DNA of 64,000 bases. It comes from Phycisphaerales bacterium. Lineage in GTDB: Bacteria > Planctomycetota > Phycisphaerae > Phycisphaerales > UBA1924. A program made the position numbers and the translations under genes. Numbering within the stretch: the first letter of the stretch is position 1; the number at the start of each line of letters is the position of its first letter. The notes beneath the pieces are model-generated. The model saw nothing but the letters and a program-made list of their open reading frames with translations, made no database searches and had not been told where the DNA came from. The stretch lies in NCBI GenBank assembly GCA_029260295.1, contig JAJDDN010000002.1, positions 62,001 to 126,000 of the forward strand, written 5' to 3'. Positions 17,969 to 24,994 of this stretch are shown piece by piece.

Positions 17969-18036
17969 TCACTAATTCATCCCGCTTACAGCCGCTCATT
18001 TGAGACACACTCCCCCTCGGCCCGATACCATGGACC

Positions 18037-19134
18037 ATGACCACCCAATCCAGCCAGTCAGCCAGCCAAAAAGAAGACCCAAGCTCCATCTGGACCAACA
18101 CCACCGACGCCAAAGCCGTCGCTGACTGGATCGACTCCAAAGAAACCCTCGTCCTCCTCACCCATACCAAACCCGACGGCGACGCCCTAGGCTCCACCCT
18201 CGCACTCGCCAGAGCAATCAACCTCAAACGAGGCACCACCGGAGCCGTCTCCGCAGCAGAATGCTGGTACGCCGCCCCCATGCCAGAGTGGGGAGCAAAG
18301 ATGGCCGTCCCCACAAAGTTCCGCCTCATCAATCCCCCCCAGCCCGCCCCCGCAGTCCTCGATCCCGATGGCATCATCATCTGCGACACCGGATCATGGT
18401 CCCAGCTCGCCCCCTTCAAAGAGTTCCTAGAACCCCGCCTAGACAAAACAGTCATCATCGACCACCACCTCCAAGGCAACTCCGAAATCTCCACCCGCCG
18501 CCTCCTCGACACCACCGCCGCCGCCGCAGTCCAACCCACCGCCGAAGTCTGCTGCCATCTCCTCGGACTCGACAACGCCAGCCAACTCCCCGTAGACATC
18601 GCGACGCCTTTATATGTCGGCCTCGCAACAGACACCGGCTGGTTCAAACACTCCAATGTCAACGGCCGAGTCATGCACCTCGCCGGAGAACTCCTCGACG
18701 CCGGCGTCAACCACAGTAATCTCTTCGCCATGCTCTACCAACGCGACCGAACCCCAAGACTCAAACTCATGGCCCGCGCCCTCGAATCCCTCGAAATCAT
18801 CAAAGACAAAAACGCCGCCATCATGACCCTCACCCTCGAAGACTTCAAAGCAACCAAAGCCGCCCCGGGAGACTCCGGAGGCTTCGTAGACATCCCACAA
18901 TCCATCGAAGCCATCCGCGTCGTCGCCATCCTCAACGAACAACACGACCCCGAAGGCACCTTCACCAAAATCTCCCTCCGATCCAAACCAACCGAATGGG
19001 ACGGTCAACCCCCAGTCGATGTCAACGCCGTCTGCCAAAAACTAGGCGGCGGCGGACACGCAAGAGCCTCGGGCGCAAAGGTCCGCCACGGCCTAGAACA
19101 AACCAAAAAACTCCTGATCGAAGCACTCCCATGA
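18037..19134 (+). CDS. DHH-family phosphoesterase, NrnA-like
   Basis: A 365-residue DHH/DHHA1 protein resembling bifunctional oligoribonuclease/pAp phosphatase NrnA. Such enzymes degrade 2-5-nt RNA or DNA, linear di-nucleotides and 3'-phosphoadenosine 5'-phosphate. Motifs are LTHTKPDGDALGS (residues 39-51), IICDTGS near 110, VIIDHH near 146, VGLATDTGWF near 193 and the DHHA1 box GGGGHARASGA near 340. The stop overlaps the next start as ATGA, so a methyltransferase is translationally coupled to it. There is no Shine-Dalgarno; TACCAT ends five bases before the ATG. NrnA versus cyclic-di-AMP phosphodiesterase GdpP cannot be settled, but no sensory domains are present. Confidence 0.88.
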   Translation: MTTQSSQSASQKEDPSSIWTNTTDAKAVADWIDSKETLVLLTHTKPDGDALGSTLALARAINLKRGTTGAVSAAECWYAAPMPEWGAKMAVPTKFRLINPPQPAPAVLDPDGIIICDTGSWSQLAPFKEFLEPRLDKTVIIDHHLQGNSEISTRRLLDTTAAAAVQPTAEVCCHLLGLDNASQLPVDIATPLYVGLATDTGWFKHSNVNGRVMHLAGELLDAGVNHSNLFAMLYQRDRTPRLKLMARALESLEIIKDKNAAIMTLTLEDFKATKAAPGDSGGFVDIPQSIEAIRVVAILNEQHDPEGTFTKISLRSKPTEWDGQPPVDVNAVCQKLGGGGHARASGAKVRHGLEQTKKLLIEALP

Positions 19135-20054
19135 ACTCCTCCATGCCCGACGACTTCCGCAAAAAAATAGACCAAGAACTCGCCGCCGGCAACAACGCCG
19201 ACCGCCGCCCCCAACGCTCAAAAAACAAACAACGCCCAGACTCCAAACCCTACATCAAAAAAACCGGACACAAAAACCCCGACAAAGTCCGCCCAGGCAA
19301 CCGCCCAGACATGGGCATCATGACCACCACCCTCTGGGAATACCCCTCACAACACTACGACTCACAACTCGGAAACATGCAAGGCTCCAAGGACTACATC
19401 GGCGCCACACCCTCCTGGGTCATCTACCAACTCCTCAAACGCTACACCAAACCAGGCGACACCGTCATCGACCCAATGTGCGGCTCAGGCACCACCCTCG
19501 ATGTCTGCAAAGACCTCGGCCGCAAAGGCATCGGCTACGACCTCAACCCCCACCCCCAACGCCCAGACATCACCCAAAACGACTCCCGCAAACTCCCCCT
19601 CAGAAACGAATCCACAGACTTCGCCTTCATCGACCCCCCATACTCCACCCATGTCGACTACTCCGACGACGACCGCTGCATCGGCAAACTCGACGCCGGC
19701 CGCGCCCCCGACCGAACACAACAAGTCATGGGCCAAGACTACTACCAAGCAATGGACGCAGTCCTCGGAGAACTCTACCGCGTCCTCAAACCCGGCGGCT
19801 TCCTAGGCCTCTATGTCTCCGACTCATGGAAAAAAAAGAAGGGCAAATCAGGCGACCAATCCGGCACCTTCATGCCCATCGGCTTCGAACTCTTCTCCAT
19901 GATGAGCCAAGCCTTCACCCCCGTAGACATCATCTGCGTCGTCCGCCACAACAACAAACTCCAAAGAGGCAACTGGCACAAATCCGCCGAACAAGAAAAC
20001 TTCTTCCTCCGAGGCTTCAACTACTTATTTATAATGAAAAAACAACCTCGATAA
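19131..20054 (+). CDS. SAM-dependent methyltransferase (DPPY type), translationally coupled to the DHH gene
   Basis: A 307-residue protein. About 65 N-terminal residues are basic and disordered-looking (KKTGHKNPDKVRPGNRPD). The catalytic domain has motif I, DPMCGSGTTLDVC, near residue 113, GYDLNP after it, and motif IV, DPPYSTHVDYSDD, near 167. The order I then IV, with DPPY, fits amino-methyltransferases of DNA or of RNA (N6-adenine, N4-cytosine or Trm11/TrmG10-like guanine). The target cannot be decided from sequence. The start is fixed by the ATGA overlap with the upstream stop; longer frames would run inside that gene. Codon use is C-rich and host-like, unlike the AT-rich SEC-C gene 28 bases downstream. 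Confidence 0.85.
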   Translation: MNSSMPDDFRKKIDQELAAGNNADRRPQRSKNKQRPDSKPYIKKTGHKNPDKVRPGNRPDMGIMTTTLWEYPSQHYDSQLGNMQGSKDYIGATPSWVIYQLLKRYTKPGDTVIDPMCGSGTTLDVCKDLGRKGIGYDLNPHPQRPDITQNDSRKLPLRNESTDFAFIDPPYSTHVDYSDDDRCIGKLDAGRAPDRTQQVMGQDYYQAMDAVLGELYRVLKPGGFLGLYVSDSWKKKKGKSGDQSGTFMPIGFELFSMMSQAFTPVDIICVVRHNNKLQRGNWHKSAEQENFFLRGFNYLFIMKKQPR

Positions 20055-20082
20055 AAGTGTATACTTACTGCGAGGTGCATCT

Positions 20083-21255
20083 ATGCCAGAGCGAGGCCCC
20101 AACGGAAATCCGATTGGCAAAAACAACCAATGCTACTGCGGATCAACTAATAAATACAAGAGGTGCTGTCGTAATAGCGACAACTCTACTGTTCCCCTAT
20201 TGAATTCTAACGAATTGTCTCACAAGCTAGAGCAAAAGCTTCGTGCTACACACAACCAAGAATCTTGTTATCACCCTGATGCCCCATATGGGTGTGGCGA
20301 TAGAATTGTCCGTGCGCACTCCATCAGTAAAAGTATGCACCTGAGGCCTATTTCACATCTTGGAGAAGTAACCCAAATCAGCCTTGGAAAAAGATACGAT
20401 AAAAACAAGACTTCAAATGGGTTGGTTATAAAAAACATTGGATTAAGAGTAGCGTCAACCTTCAACGGATTTTGCAACAAGCACGACAAGGATCTATTTG
20501 CCCCATTGGAGGACAAACCGTTCATCCCTACATCAGAGCAAATTGCACTATTGCACTACCGAACTCTTGCTAGAGAACTTCATTCAAAAATTTCAGCTTC
20601 CAAGCTTAAAGAAGATATAATTTCAATCCATCCTGAACCACTAAATCGTTTTAGCAAACGCCATGCTTCTTGGAAAAATTTGATGGACAATTTAGATGCT
20701 TTTTGTATACCGAATCATATTGGCGCTATTGAAATCAATGGCGAGTTAAATGAAATAGCCCAAATGATTTCAGGAAATATCCAAAACACTCTTCGAAGTA
20801 TTATTTTTAAAGTTGACGGCGAACTTCCTTGCTCGTTTTCTGGCAATTTCACTCCAAGACACTCGCCCGATGGCGCCTTTATACAATCCCTTCTCACTGG
20901 AACCGATGAAAACGCAGCCATTTCCTTACACACTCATCATGAAAATTCGATTTCATGGATAATTATCACATGGATTGAGCGAAATCACAACTTACTTGCT
21001 CCGGTGACCCAGTATTTTCTAGATCACTATGAAGAATGCGTGGATTTACTTGTCGAGTATGCTGTTTGCAATATCGAGAATGTTTTCTTCAATCCATTAT
21101 GGACAAAGAGCCTGAATAATGATCAAGAAGAAACATTGTGCCGATGGATTCGGACAAATACCGAGTCACAGAAACCAATTCTGTCTTACGGTGATTACGG
21201 TTCGAGCAAACTTGATTTCCCAAAAATCAAAACAGTGCTGAGCACAACTTGCTAA
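20083..21255 (+). CDS. SEC-C motif protein with a second zinc cluster, probably acquired
   Basis: A 390-residue protein in a distinctly AT-rich stretch. The N-terminus has a SEC-C zinc motif, CYCGSTNKYKRCC (residues 17-29). A second cluster, CYHPDAPYGCG followed by RIVRAHSIS, then TFNGFCNKHDKDLFAPLED (about 61-145), places C..C..H..C..H residues in treble-clef order reminiscent of HNH-like domains. The remaining 240 residues have no recognised motif. Codons are A/T-ending, unlike all neighbours. I know similar 'AHSI...GFC.xHD..lF' proteins only as hypothetical proteins in variable regions. A nuclease or defence role is a hypothesis. Confidence 0.8.
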   Translation: MPERGPNGNPIGKNNQCYCGSTNKYKRCCRNSDNSTVPLLNSNELSHKLEQKLRATHNQESCYHPDAPYGCGDRIVRAHSISKSMHLRPISHLGEVTQISLGKRYDKNKTSNGLVIKNIGLRVASTFNGFCNKHDKDLFAPLEDKPFIPTSEQIALLHYRTLARELHSKISASKLKEDIISIHPEPLNRFSKRHASWKNLMDNLDAFCIPNHIGAIEINGELNEIAQMISGNIQNTLRSIIFKVDGELPCSFSGNFTPRHSPDGAFIQSLLTGTDENAAISLHTHHENSISWIIITWIERNHNLLAPVTQYFLDHYEECVDLLVEYAVCNIENVFFNPLWTKSLNNDQEETLCRWIRTNTESQKPILSYGDYGSSKLDFPKIKTVLSTTC

Positions 21256-21429
21256 TTTAGAGGTAGTTTGATCCAGCGAGTTGCCGACTTCGACTCTACT
21301 ACCAACAACCACATCCGTGCGCAAAACTCCCCCACCGCCACACATCCCCCCTTCCAATCCCCACGCCGACCAACTACAATTCAATCACCCCCCACCACCA
21401 CCCGATTCACACCGGCCAAAGGGGGCAAA

Positions 21430-22923
21430 ATGCACACAGACACACCACAACGCACCGAATCCCAACTCTTCCCCCCTCTCCCTCGGGGAGAGGGCCGGGG
21501 TGAGGGTCTTTCTTCTCCCCAACTCACCGAACCCCTCCTCGACGACCTCCTCGACCCCGCCATGTCCCCCATCCTCATCTGCCAAATCCACGGCCTCACC
21601 CTCCCCCAGCTGACCAAAATCATCCAGAGCGAAGACTACATCAACGCGACCACCGCAATCCAAACAATCAACGCCGCCCGAACCCCAACCATCGAGTCCA
21701 CCCTCCACCTCCAATCCCTCTCAACCCTCAGAGAAGCCGCCGACCTCGCCCACCAAGCCGCCAACGAAGCAACCAAACACGCCCCCAGCCGCATCCCCTC
21801 TTGCTCCTCCCCCGTCCTGACGGGGGAGGTGGCCGAGTCTTCGAGGTCGGAGGGGGTCTTCTCTTCCTCTTCCCCATTGCCTATTGCCAATTCCCCATTG
21901 CCCTCTTCCCACCTCCGAGCCCAAACCAACGCCATCGAATCCCTCAGAAAAACCGCAACCACCCTCCACAAAGCAACCCGCCCCTCTCTGGGTGCCGTTG
22001 AGGTGTCGTCTTCGACTCCTCGACGATCTTCCATCTCAATCCAAGCCACCCGCCCGCAAAAAAACTACGAACACCCCGCCGAGAACGCCGTCAAAAAAGC
22101 ACTGATATCAAAGAAGTCCCACGCCCCATCACCCGTAAAGTCCGCCGCCAAATCCTGCACAGCAAACGCCGTCAGGAACGCCGAAATATCAAAGAAATCC
22201 AGCACCCCATCGCCCGTCAAATCCGCAGCACAAGCACAACTCTCAAGAAACGCATTCCCCCCCCCATCAATCCACTGCGAACTACTGACATGGTTCGGCA
22301 TGTTCTCACAAAACCGAGTCCCATCAAGCAAAGGCAAAAAACTCCCGTTCCCATCAACAATAAACAACCCACCCCCAGAGAGCCCCGACGAGTTCGACTG
22401 GAACTCACAATCAACAAACGAACTATGGCTCCTCCAAGAAGACACGCCCCCCCCGCCGCCGCTGCCCGCAGCATTCAAAGAAAACACGCACCGCTCAAAC
22501 TCCGGCGACCCCCGCAATGTACCAACCGCCCCGCCCCAGTCCGCCGAGTTCGATTCAAACACACAATCAACAATCAACGGCGACCCATCCGTAACCTGCA
22601 ATCCCCCCCCAGTAGACCCAGCCACATTGTTCATAAACACACAGTTCATAATCGTCGGAGACGAGTTCCCAACAAACACCCCCGCCCCCTCATTCTCAAT
22701 CCCCCCCGTAATCGTAAACCCATCAAGCACCGTCCCCCGAGTCTCCCCGCTCGTAAACACCGCCACCCGACCGACCCCCTTGCCATCCAAAACCGTCGCC
22801 CCCGCCCCATGTGAACTCCGAACCGTGATCGCCTTCCCAAAGGTATTCAAAGGCCCAATCCAAGTCCCAGGCCCAACAACAACCTCATGCACCCCCTCCT
22901 GGGCCATCGAAACCGCCAGCTGA
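21430..22923 (+). CDS. Planctomycete HTH-like protein frame interrupted by in-frame repeats (3' extent uncertain)
   Basis: The ATG at 21430 follows AAAGGGGG by four bases. The conserved-looking core is LLDDLLDPAMSPILICQIHGLTLPQLTKIIQ and the following helices, then, after an interruption, QTNAIESLRKTATTLHKATRP. This recalls a planctomycete family of small helix-turn-helix-like proteins. Three unrelated intergenic repeats lie inside the frame: 21470-21510, 21805-21910 and 21990-22030. None breaks it. The frame stays open to 22923, but everything beyond about 22050 is antisense to the dockerin protein and is probably not real coding. The stop given is therefore only the formal one; it could also be a decaying gene. 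Confidence 0.42.
   Translation: MHTDTPQRTESQLFPPLPRGEGRGEGLSSPQLTEPLLDDLLDPAMSPILICQIHGLTLPQLTKIIQSEDYINATTAIQTINAARTPTIESTLHLQSLSTLREAADLAHQAANEATKHAPSRIPSCSSPVLTGEVAESSRSEGVFSSSSPLPIANSPLPSSHLRAQTNAIESLRKTATTLHKATRPSLGAVEVSSSTPRRSSISIQATRPQKNYEHPAENAVKKALISKKSHAPSPVKSAAKSCTANAVRNAEISKKSSTPSPVKSAAQAQLSRNAFPPPSIHCELLTWFGMFSQNRVPSSKGKKLPFPSTINNPPPESPDEFDWNSQSTNELWLLQEDTPPPPPLPAAFKENTHRSNSGDPRNVPTAPPQSAEFDSNTQSTINGDPSVTCNPPPVDPATLFINTQFIIVGDEFPTNTPAPSFSIPPVIVNPSSTVPRVSPLVNTATRPTPLPSKTVAPAPCELRTVIAFPKVFKGPIQVPGPTTTSCTPSWAIETAS
21470..21510 (+). repeat. Palindromic repeat type 1 inside a reading frame
   Basis: CCCTCTCC-CTC-GGGGAGAGGG forms a hairpin, followed by CCGGGGTGAGGGTC. I recognise this as a repeat common in intergenic DNA of diverse bacteria. 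Here it encodes about 13 residues of the frame starting at 21430. Confidence 0.65.
21805..21910 (+). repeat. Palindromic repeat type 2 plus heptamers inside a reading frame
   Basis: CCTCCCCCGTC pairs with GACGGGGGAGG, followed by TGGCCGAGTCTTCGAGGTCGG, another arm AGGGGG, then TCTTCTCTTCCTCTTCC and about four 7-base units. The last part matches the element at 2924-2974. The insertion splits the helical coding region near codon 125 without shifting the frame. Confidence 0.65.
21990..22030 (+). repeat. Variable-stem hairpin repeat, copy E, inside a reading frame
   Basis: GGGTGCC is followed by stem GTTGAGG, a loop holding GTCGTCTTCGAC, stem CCTCGAC and tail GATCTT. It is the only copy of this family that falls within a putative coding frame. 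It may mark the original 3' end of the gene. Confidence 0.6.
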
Positions 22924-23975
22924 AGCGAAGGCACATCCTCCGGCACACGAACAATCACCGGCAGCGCATCACAAGCATCAACAATCCCATTGTCATTCAG
23001 ATCCACCTGGCACTCGTCCGGCACCCCATTCCCATCACAATCCTCCGCCAGCCCCGACAAGATCTCGGTCACATCATCAATGTCATTCCCATTACAATCC
23101 CCGCTGCACCGGAAGTCCGCCACCATAGGCACCGTCTGCATAAACGCCAGCCAGTTATCCGCCGAGTCGGCGGCCCCCGCAGCAACCCCGGTCGCGATCC
23201 CCTCATACTCAACCCGCGGATTTGAAAAATGCGGCAGCGAGTTCCCGCCCATGGCTGTCCCCCGCGTGGAACCGTCATTGAGCGTCAGCACATGCCCCGA
23301 CGAGTAGGGAAAGAATCCACCCGGATCAGCAACGAAATGCCTTGACCCGAGGTTGTGGCCCAGTTCATGACGGAAGGCGTTGGTGTTGACCAAGCAACCG
23401 GCGGTGACCTTCTGGAATCCGAAGGCCTCGTTGTCCGGAGCGATGTAGGCGAGGCCGCAGAATCCGGTGTCGTTGATCAGGACGACGATGTCGGCGGCGA
23501 GAGCATCGCGGACGGCATGAACCTCGTCCATCACGCCGTCGTTTTGGCCTTGGAGCAACCCGAGATGATTGCCGCTCTCGTCGTAATCGGTTGGTATGAG
23601 CCCGACTGTGCGGATGGAGAACGGAAGTTGGCTGTTGGCAAATGAGGTGTTGACATCGTCGATATTGATCTGGGTAAAGAACTCAATGAATGCTTCGCTG
23701 CCGATGCGCTCGAGTGCTGCGGGGGTGTAGACCCAGAGGATGTCGATGATGTTGCGGTCGCCGCAGTTTTGTGCTCCGATTGATTGTGGCTTGTTGGTTT
23801 GTGCTGGGGGGACCAGTGCGAGGCACAACTCGTCGATACCCAGTGCCTCGTTGTCGGGTTGATTGGTAAGCTGGGCGGGGGCGGCAGCTGCCAGGGTGCC
23901 GATAAGTGCGGCGAGTATTCTTGCTGTGAGCCGATTCTTGATCTTCGGTTGCTTTGGTGTAGAGAAAGTCTTCAT
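22065..23975 (-). CDS. Secreted reprolysin-like metalloprotease with beta-helix and GC-type dockerin
   Basis: A 636-residue mosaic. After the signal peptide (cut near AAPAQ) a metzincin domain carries HELGHNLGSRH at about residues 203-213 and a C-rich insert, resembling M12-type bacterial proteases. Next come two calcium-binding D.N.NGI.D repeats (DCNGNDIDDVTEI, DCDGNGVPDEC). Then a right-handed beta-helix of about 200 residues (GGIENEGAGVFVGNSSPTI and further GGGL/NC.F.NN repeats), and finally a dockerin of two DFFDISAFLTAF motifs ending in AGCS. The start at 23975 has GGAGGA upstream; a TTG at 23987 does not. Third-base preference flips inside the gene near 23.35 kb. Confidence 0.9.
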   Translation of the reverse strand: MKTFSTPKQPKIKNRLTARILAALIGTLAAAAPAQLTNQPDNEALGIDELCLALVPPAQTNKPQSIGAQNCGDRNIIDILWVYTPAALERIGSEAFIEFFTQINIDDVNTSFANSQLPFSIRTVGLIPTDYDESGNHLGLLQGQNDGVMDEVHAVRDALAADIVVLINDTGFCGLAYIAPDNEAFGFQKVTAGCLVNTNAFRHELGHNLGSRHFVADPGGFFPYSSGHVLTLNDGSTRGTAMGGNSLPHFSNPRVEYEGIATGVAAGAADSADNWLAFMQTVPMVADFRCSGDCNGNDIDDVTEILSGLAEDCDGNGVPDECQVDLNDNGIVDACDALPVIVRVPEDVPSLQLAVSMAQEGVHEVVVGPGTWIGPLNTFGKAITVRSSHGAGATVLDGKGVGRVAVFTSGETRGTVLDGFTITGGIENEGAGVFVGNSSPTIMNCVFMNNVAGSTGGGLQVTDGSPLIVDCVFESNSADWGGAVGTLRGSPEFERCVFSLNAAGSGGGGGVSSWRSHSSFVDCEFQSNSSGLSGGGLFIVDGNGSFLPLLDGTRFCENMPNHVSSSQWIDGGGNAFLESCACAADLTGDGVLDFFDISAFLTAFAVQDLAADFTGDGAWDFFDISAFLTAFSAGCS

Positions 23976-24080
23976 GGTGTCCTCCAAAGTGACCCGTGCA
24001 ATCTATCAGATATAGGGTTTGGGAGCAAGTATAATTGAGGGGGGTGAGGGGGAGATTCGGTGCGGTTGATCCTTGCTCGA

Positions 24081-24100
24081 TCGGCAATCTGGATTGCCGA
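24081..24100. promoter_or_regulatory. 20-bp palindrome upstream of the flagellar operon
   Basis: TCGGCAATC and GATTGCCGA are perfect 9-bp inverted repeats around TG. The centre lies about 31 bases before the -24 element at 24121. It could bind a dimeric regulator of flgF, or of the divergent protease gene starting at 23975. Confidence 0.5.
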
Positions 24101-24120
24101 GATCCCAGCCGCTGAGAGTC

Positions 24121-24136
24121 TGGCACGCGGTTTGTG
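24121..24136 (+). promoter_or_regulatory. Sigma-54-like promoter of flgF-flgG-flgA-flgH
   Basis: TGGCACG-N4-TTGT matches the -24/-12 consensus TGGCACG-N4-TTGC except for T in place of C in the -12 GC. The spacing of the GG and GT dinucleotides is the required 12. Transcription would start near 24146, about 55 bases before flgF. Confidence 0.5.
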
Positions 24137-24200
24137 ATAGGTCACTTGCGGGTATCTGGTGTTCATGGAGGAACACGGGTATGCCGACAGAGGCCACGCT

Positions 24201-24968
24201 ATGAACTACGGGATACAGATCTCAGCATCGGGAGCACTCTCCTCGATCCATCAGCAGGATGCATTGACGGGAAACCTCGCAAACCTTGGTACGGCAGGGT
24301 TTAAGCCCATTATGGCCGGGACGCAGTTCCGGCCATCGGTCCGCCAAGAAGACGGGATGTCCAGCCTCGATTCCAACGCGATGCTCGAACGGCTCGGTGC
24401 GGGCGTACTTAGTGCGCACAATAAGATCAACTTTGCGCAAGGAGCGATAGAAATTTCCTCTTCTGATATGGATGTCGCGATCGATGGCTCGGGATTCTTC
24501 ATCATCGAGCATGAGGGCGGACAAGCTTTGAGCCGAGATGGTCGCTTCGGCCTCAACGCCGCAGGCACCCTGGTCCAGTCAACCACAGGCCGCCCCGTCC
24601 TCGACCCAAGCAACAACCAAATCAAAATCGACTCTACCAACGGCCTAGTCACTATCCATGGCGATGGGCTCATCACCCAGGGCGACCTTGCTGTGGGGCA
24701 ACTCGGGCTTGGGGATGTGGCCGACCGGAGCATACTGACCAAGCACGGGGAGGGTCTTTTCGTTTCCAAGTACGGCAACCCACTGACCATCCAGGACGGG
24801 CACGGGGCTTTCAAGCAGTTTGCTACTGAAGCTTCGGGGGTTAATGAGATCGATGCACTGATGCAGATCCAGAACGCTTCACGGTCGGCGCAGGGGAACA
24901 TCGGGATGATCGATATGCAGAATCGCATGATGGATCGAACTATTAACACATTTGGACGCATCGCTTAA
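24201..24968 (+). CDS. flgF: Flagellar basal-body rod protein FlgF
   Basis: A 255-residue rod protein of the FlgE/F/G family, exported through the flagellar type III apparatus into the periplasm. The N-terminal motif MNYGIQISASGALSSIHQQDALTGNLANLGTAGFK is the flagellar rod signature. The DVAIDGSGFF box lies near residue 95, and the C-terminal coiled coil VNEIDALMQIQNASRSAQGN ends the protein. Its rank as FlgF rather than FlgG rests on gene order and on the more diverged N-terminus. AGAGG lies seven bases before the ATG at 24201; longer frames lack this. It is the first gene of the four-gene flagellar operon. Confidence 0.87.
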   Translation: MNYGIQISASGALSSIHQQDALTGNLANLGTAGFKPIMAGTQFRPSVRQEDGMSSLDSNAMLERLGAGVLSAHNKINFAQGAIEISSSDMDVAIDGSGFFIIEHEGGQALSRDGRFGLNAAGTLVQSTTGRPVLDPSNNQIKIDSTNGLVTIHGDGLITQGDLAVGQLGLGDVADRSILTKHGEGLFVSKYGNPLTIQDGHGAFKQFATEASGVNEIDALMQIQNASRSAQGNIGMIDMQNRMMDRTINTFGRIA

Positions 24969-24994
24969 TCGAGCGTTTGCGATAGGAGATATGT

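Larger units (their letters stand above)
23300..24700. other. Compositional strand switch (GC-skew inflection zone)
   Basis: Left of this zone the plus strand is visibly C-rich: plus-strand genes end codons in C and minus-strand genes in G or T. To the right the plus strand is G/T-rich and the pattern reverses. The change occurs inside the gene 22065-23975, and a short C-rich patch recurs at 24550-24650. A minus-to-plus skew change is the polarity of a replication origin when leading strands are G-rich. No dnaA gene or clear DnaA-box cluster was seen. Confidence 0.55.

Noticed and set aside
19131-21255. A classical restriction-modification pair (methyltransferase plus SEC-C gene)
   Set aside because: It was not called as a feature because the two genes differ in codon use, the methyltransferase is coupled to the DHH gene, and no specificity or nuclease motif is certain.
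22924-23645. Further plus-strand frames opposite the reprolysin-like/dockerin gene
   Set aside because: They are antisense to a multi-domain protein with clear motifs. Only the part of the 21430 frame before about 22050 is credited.
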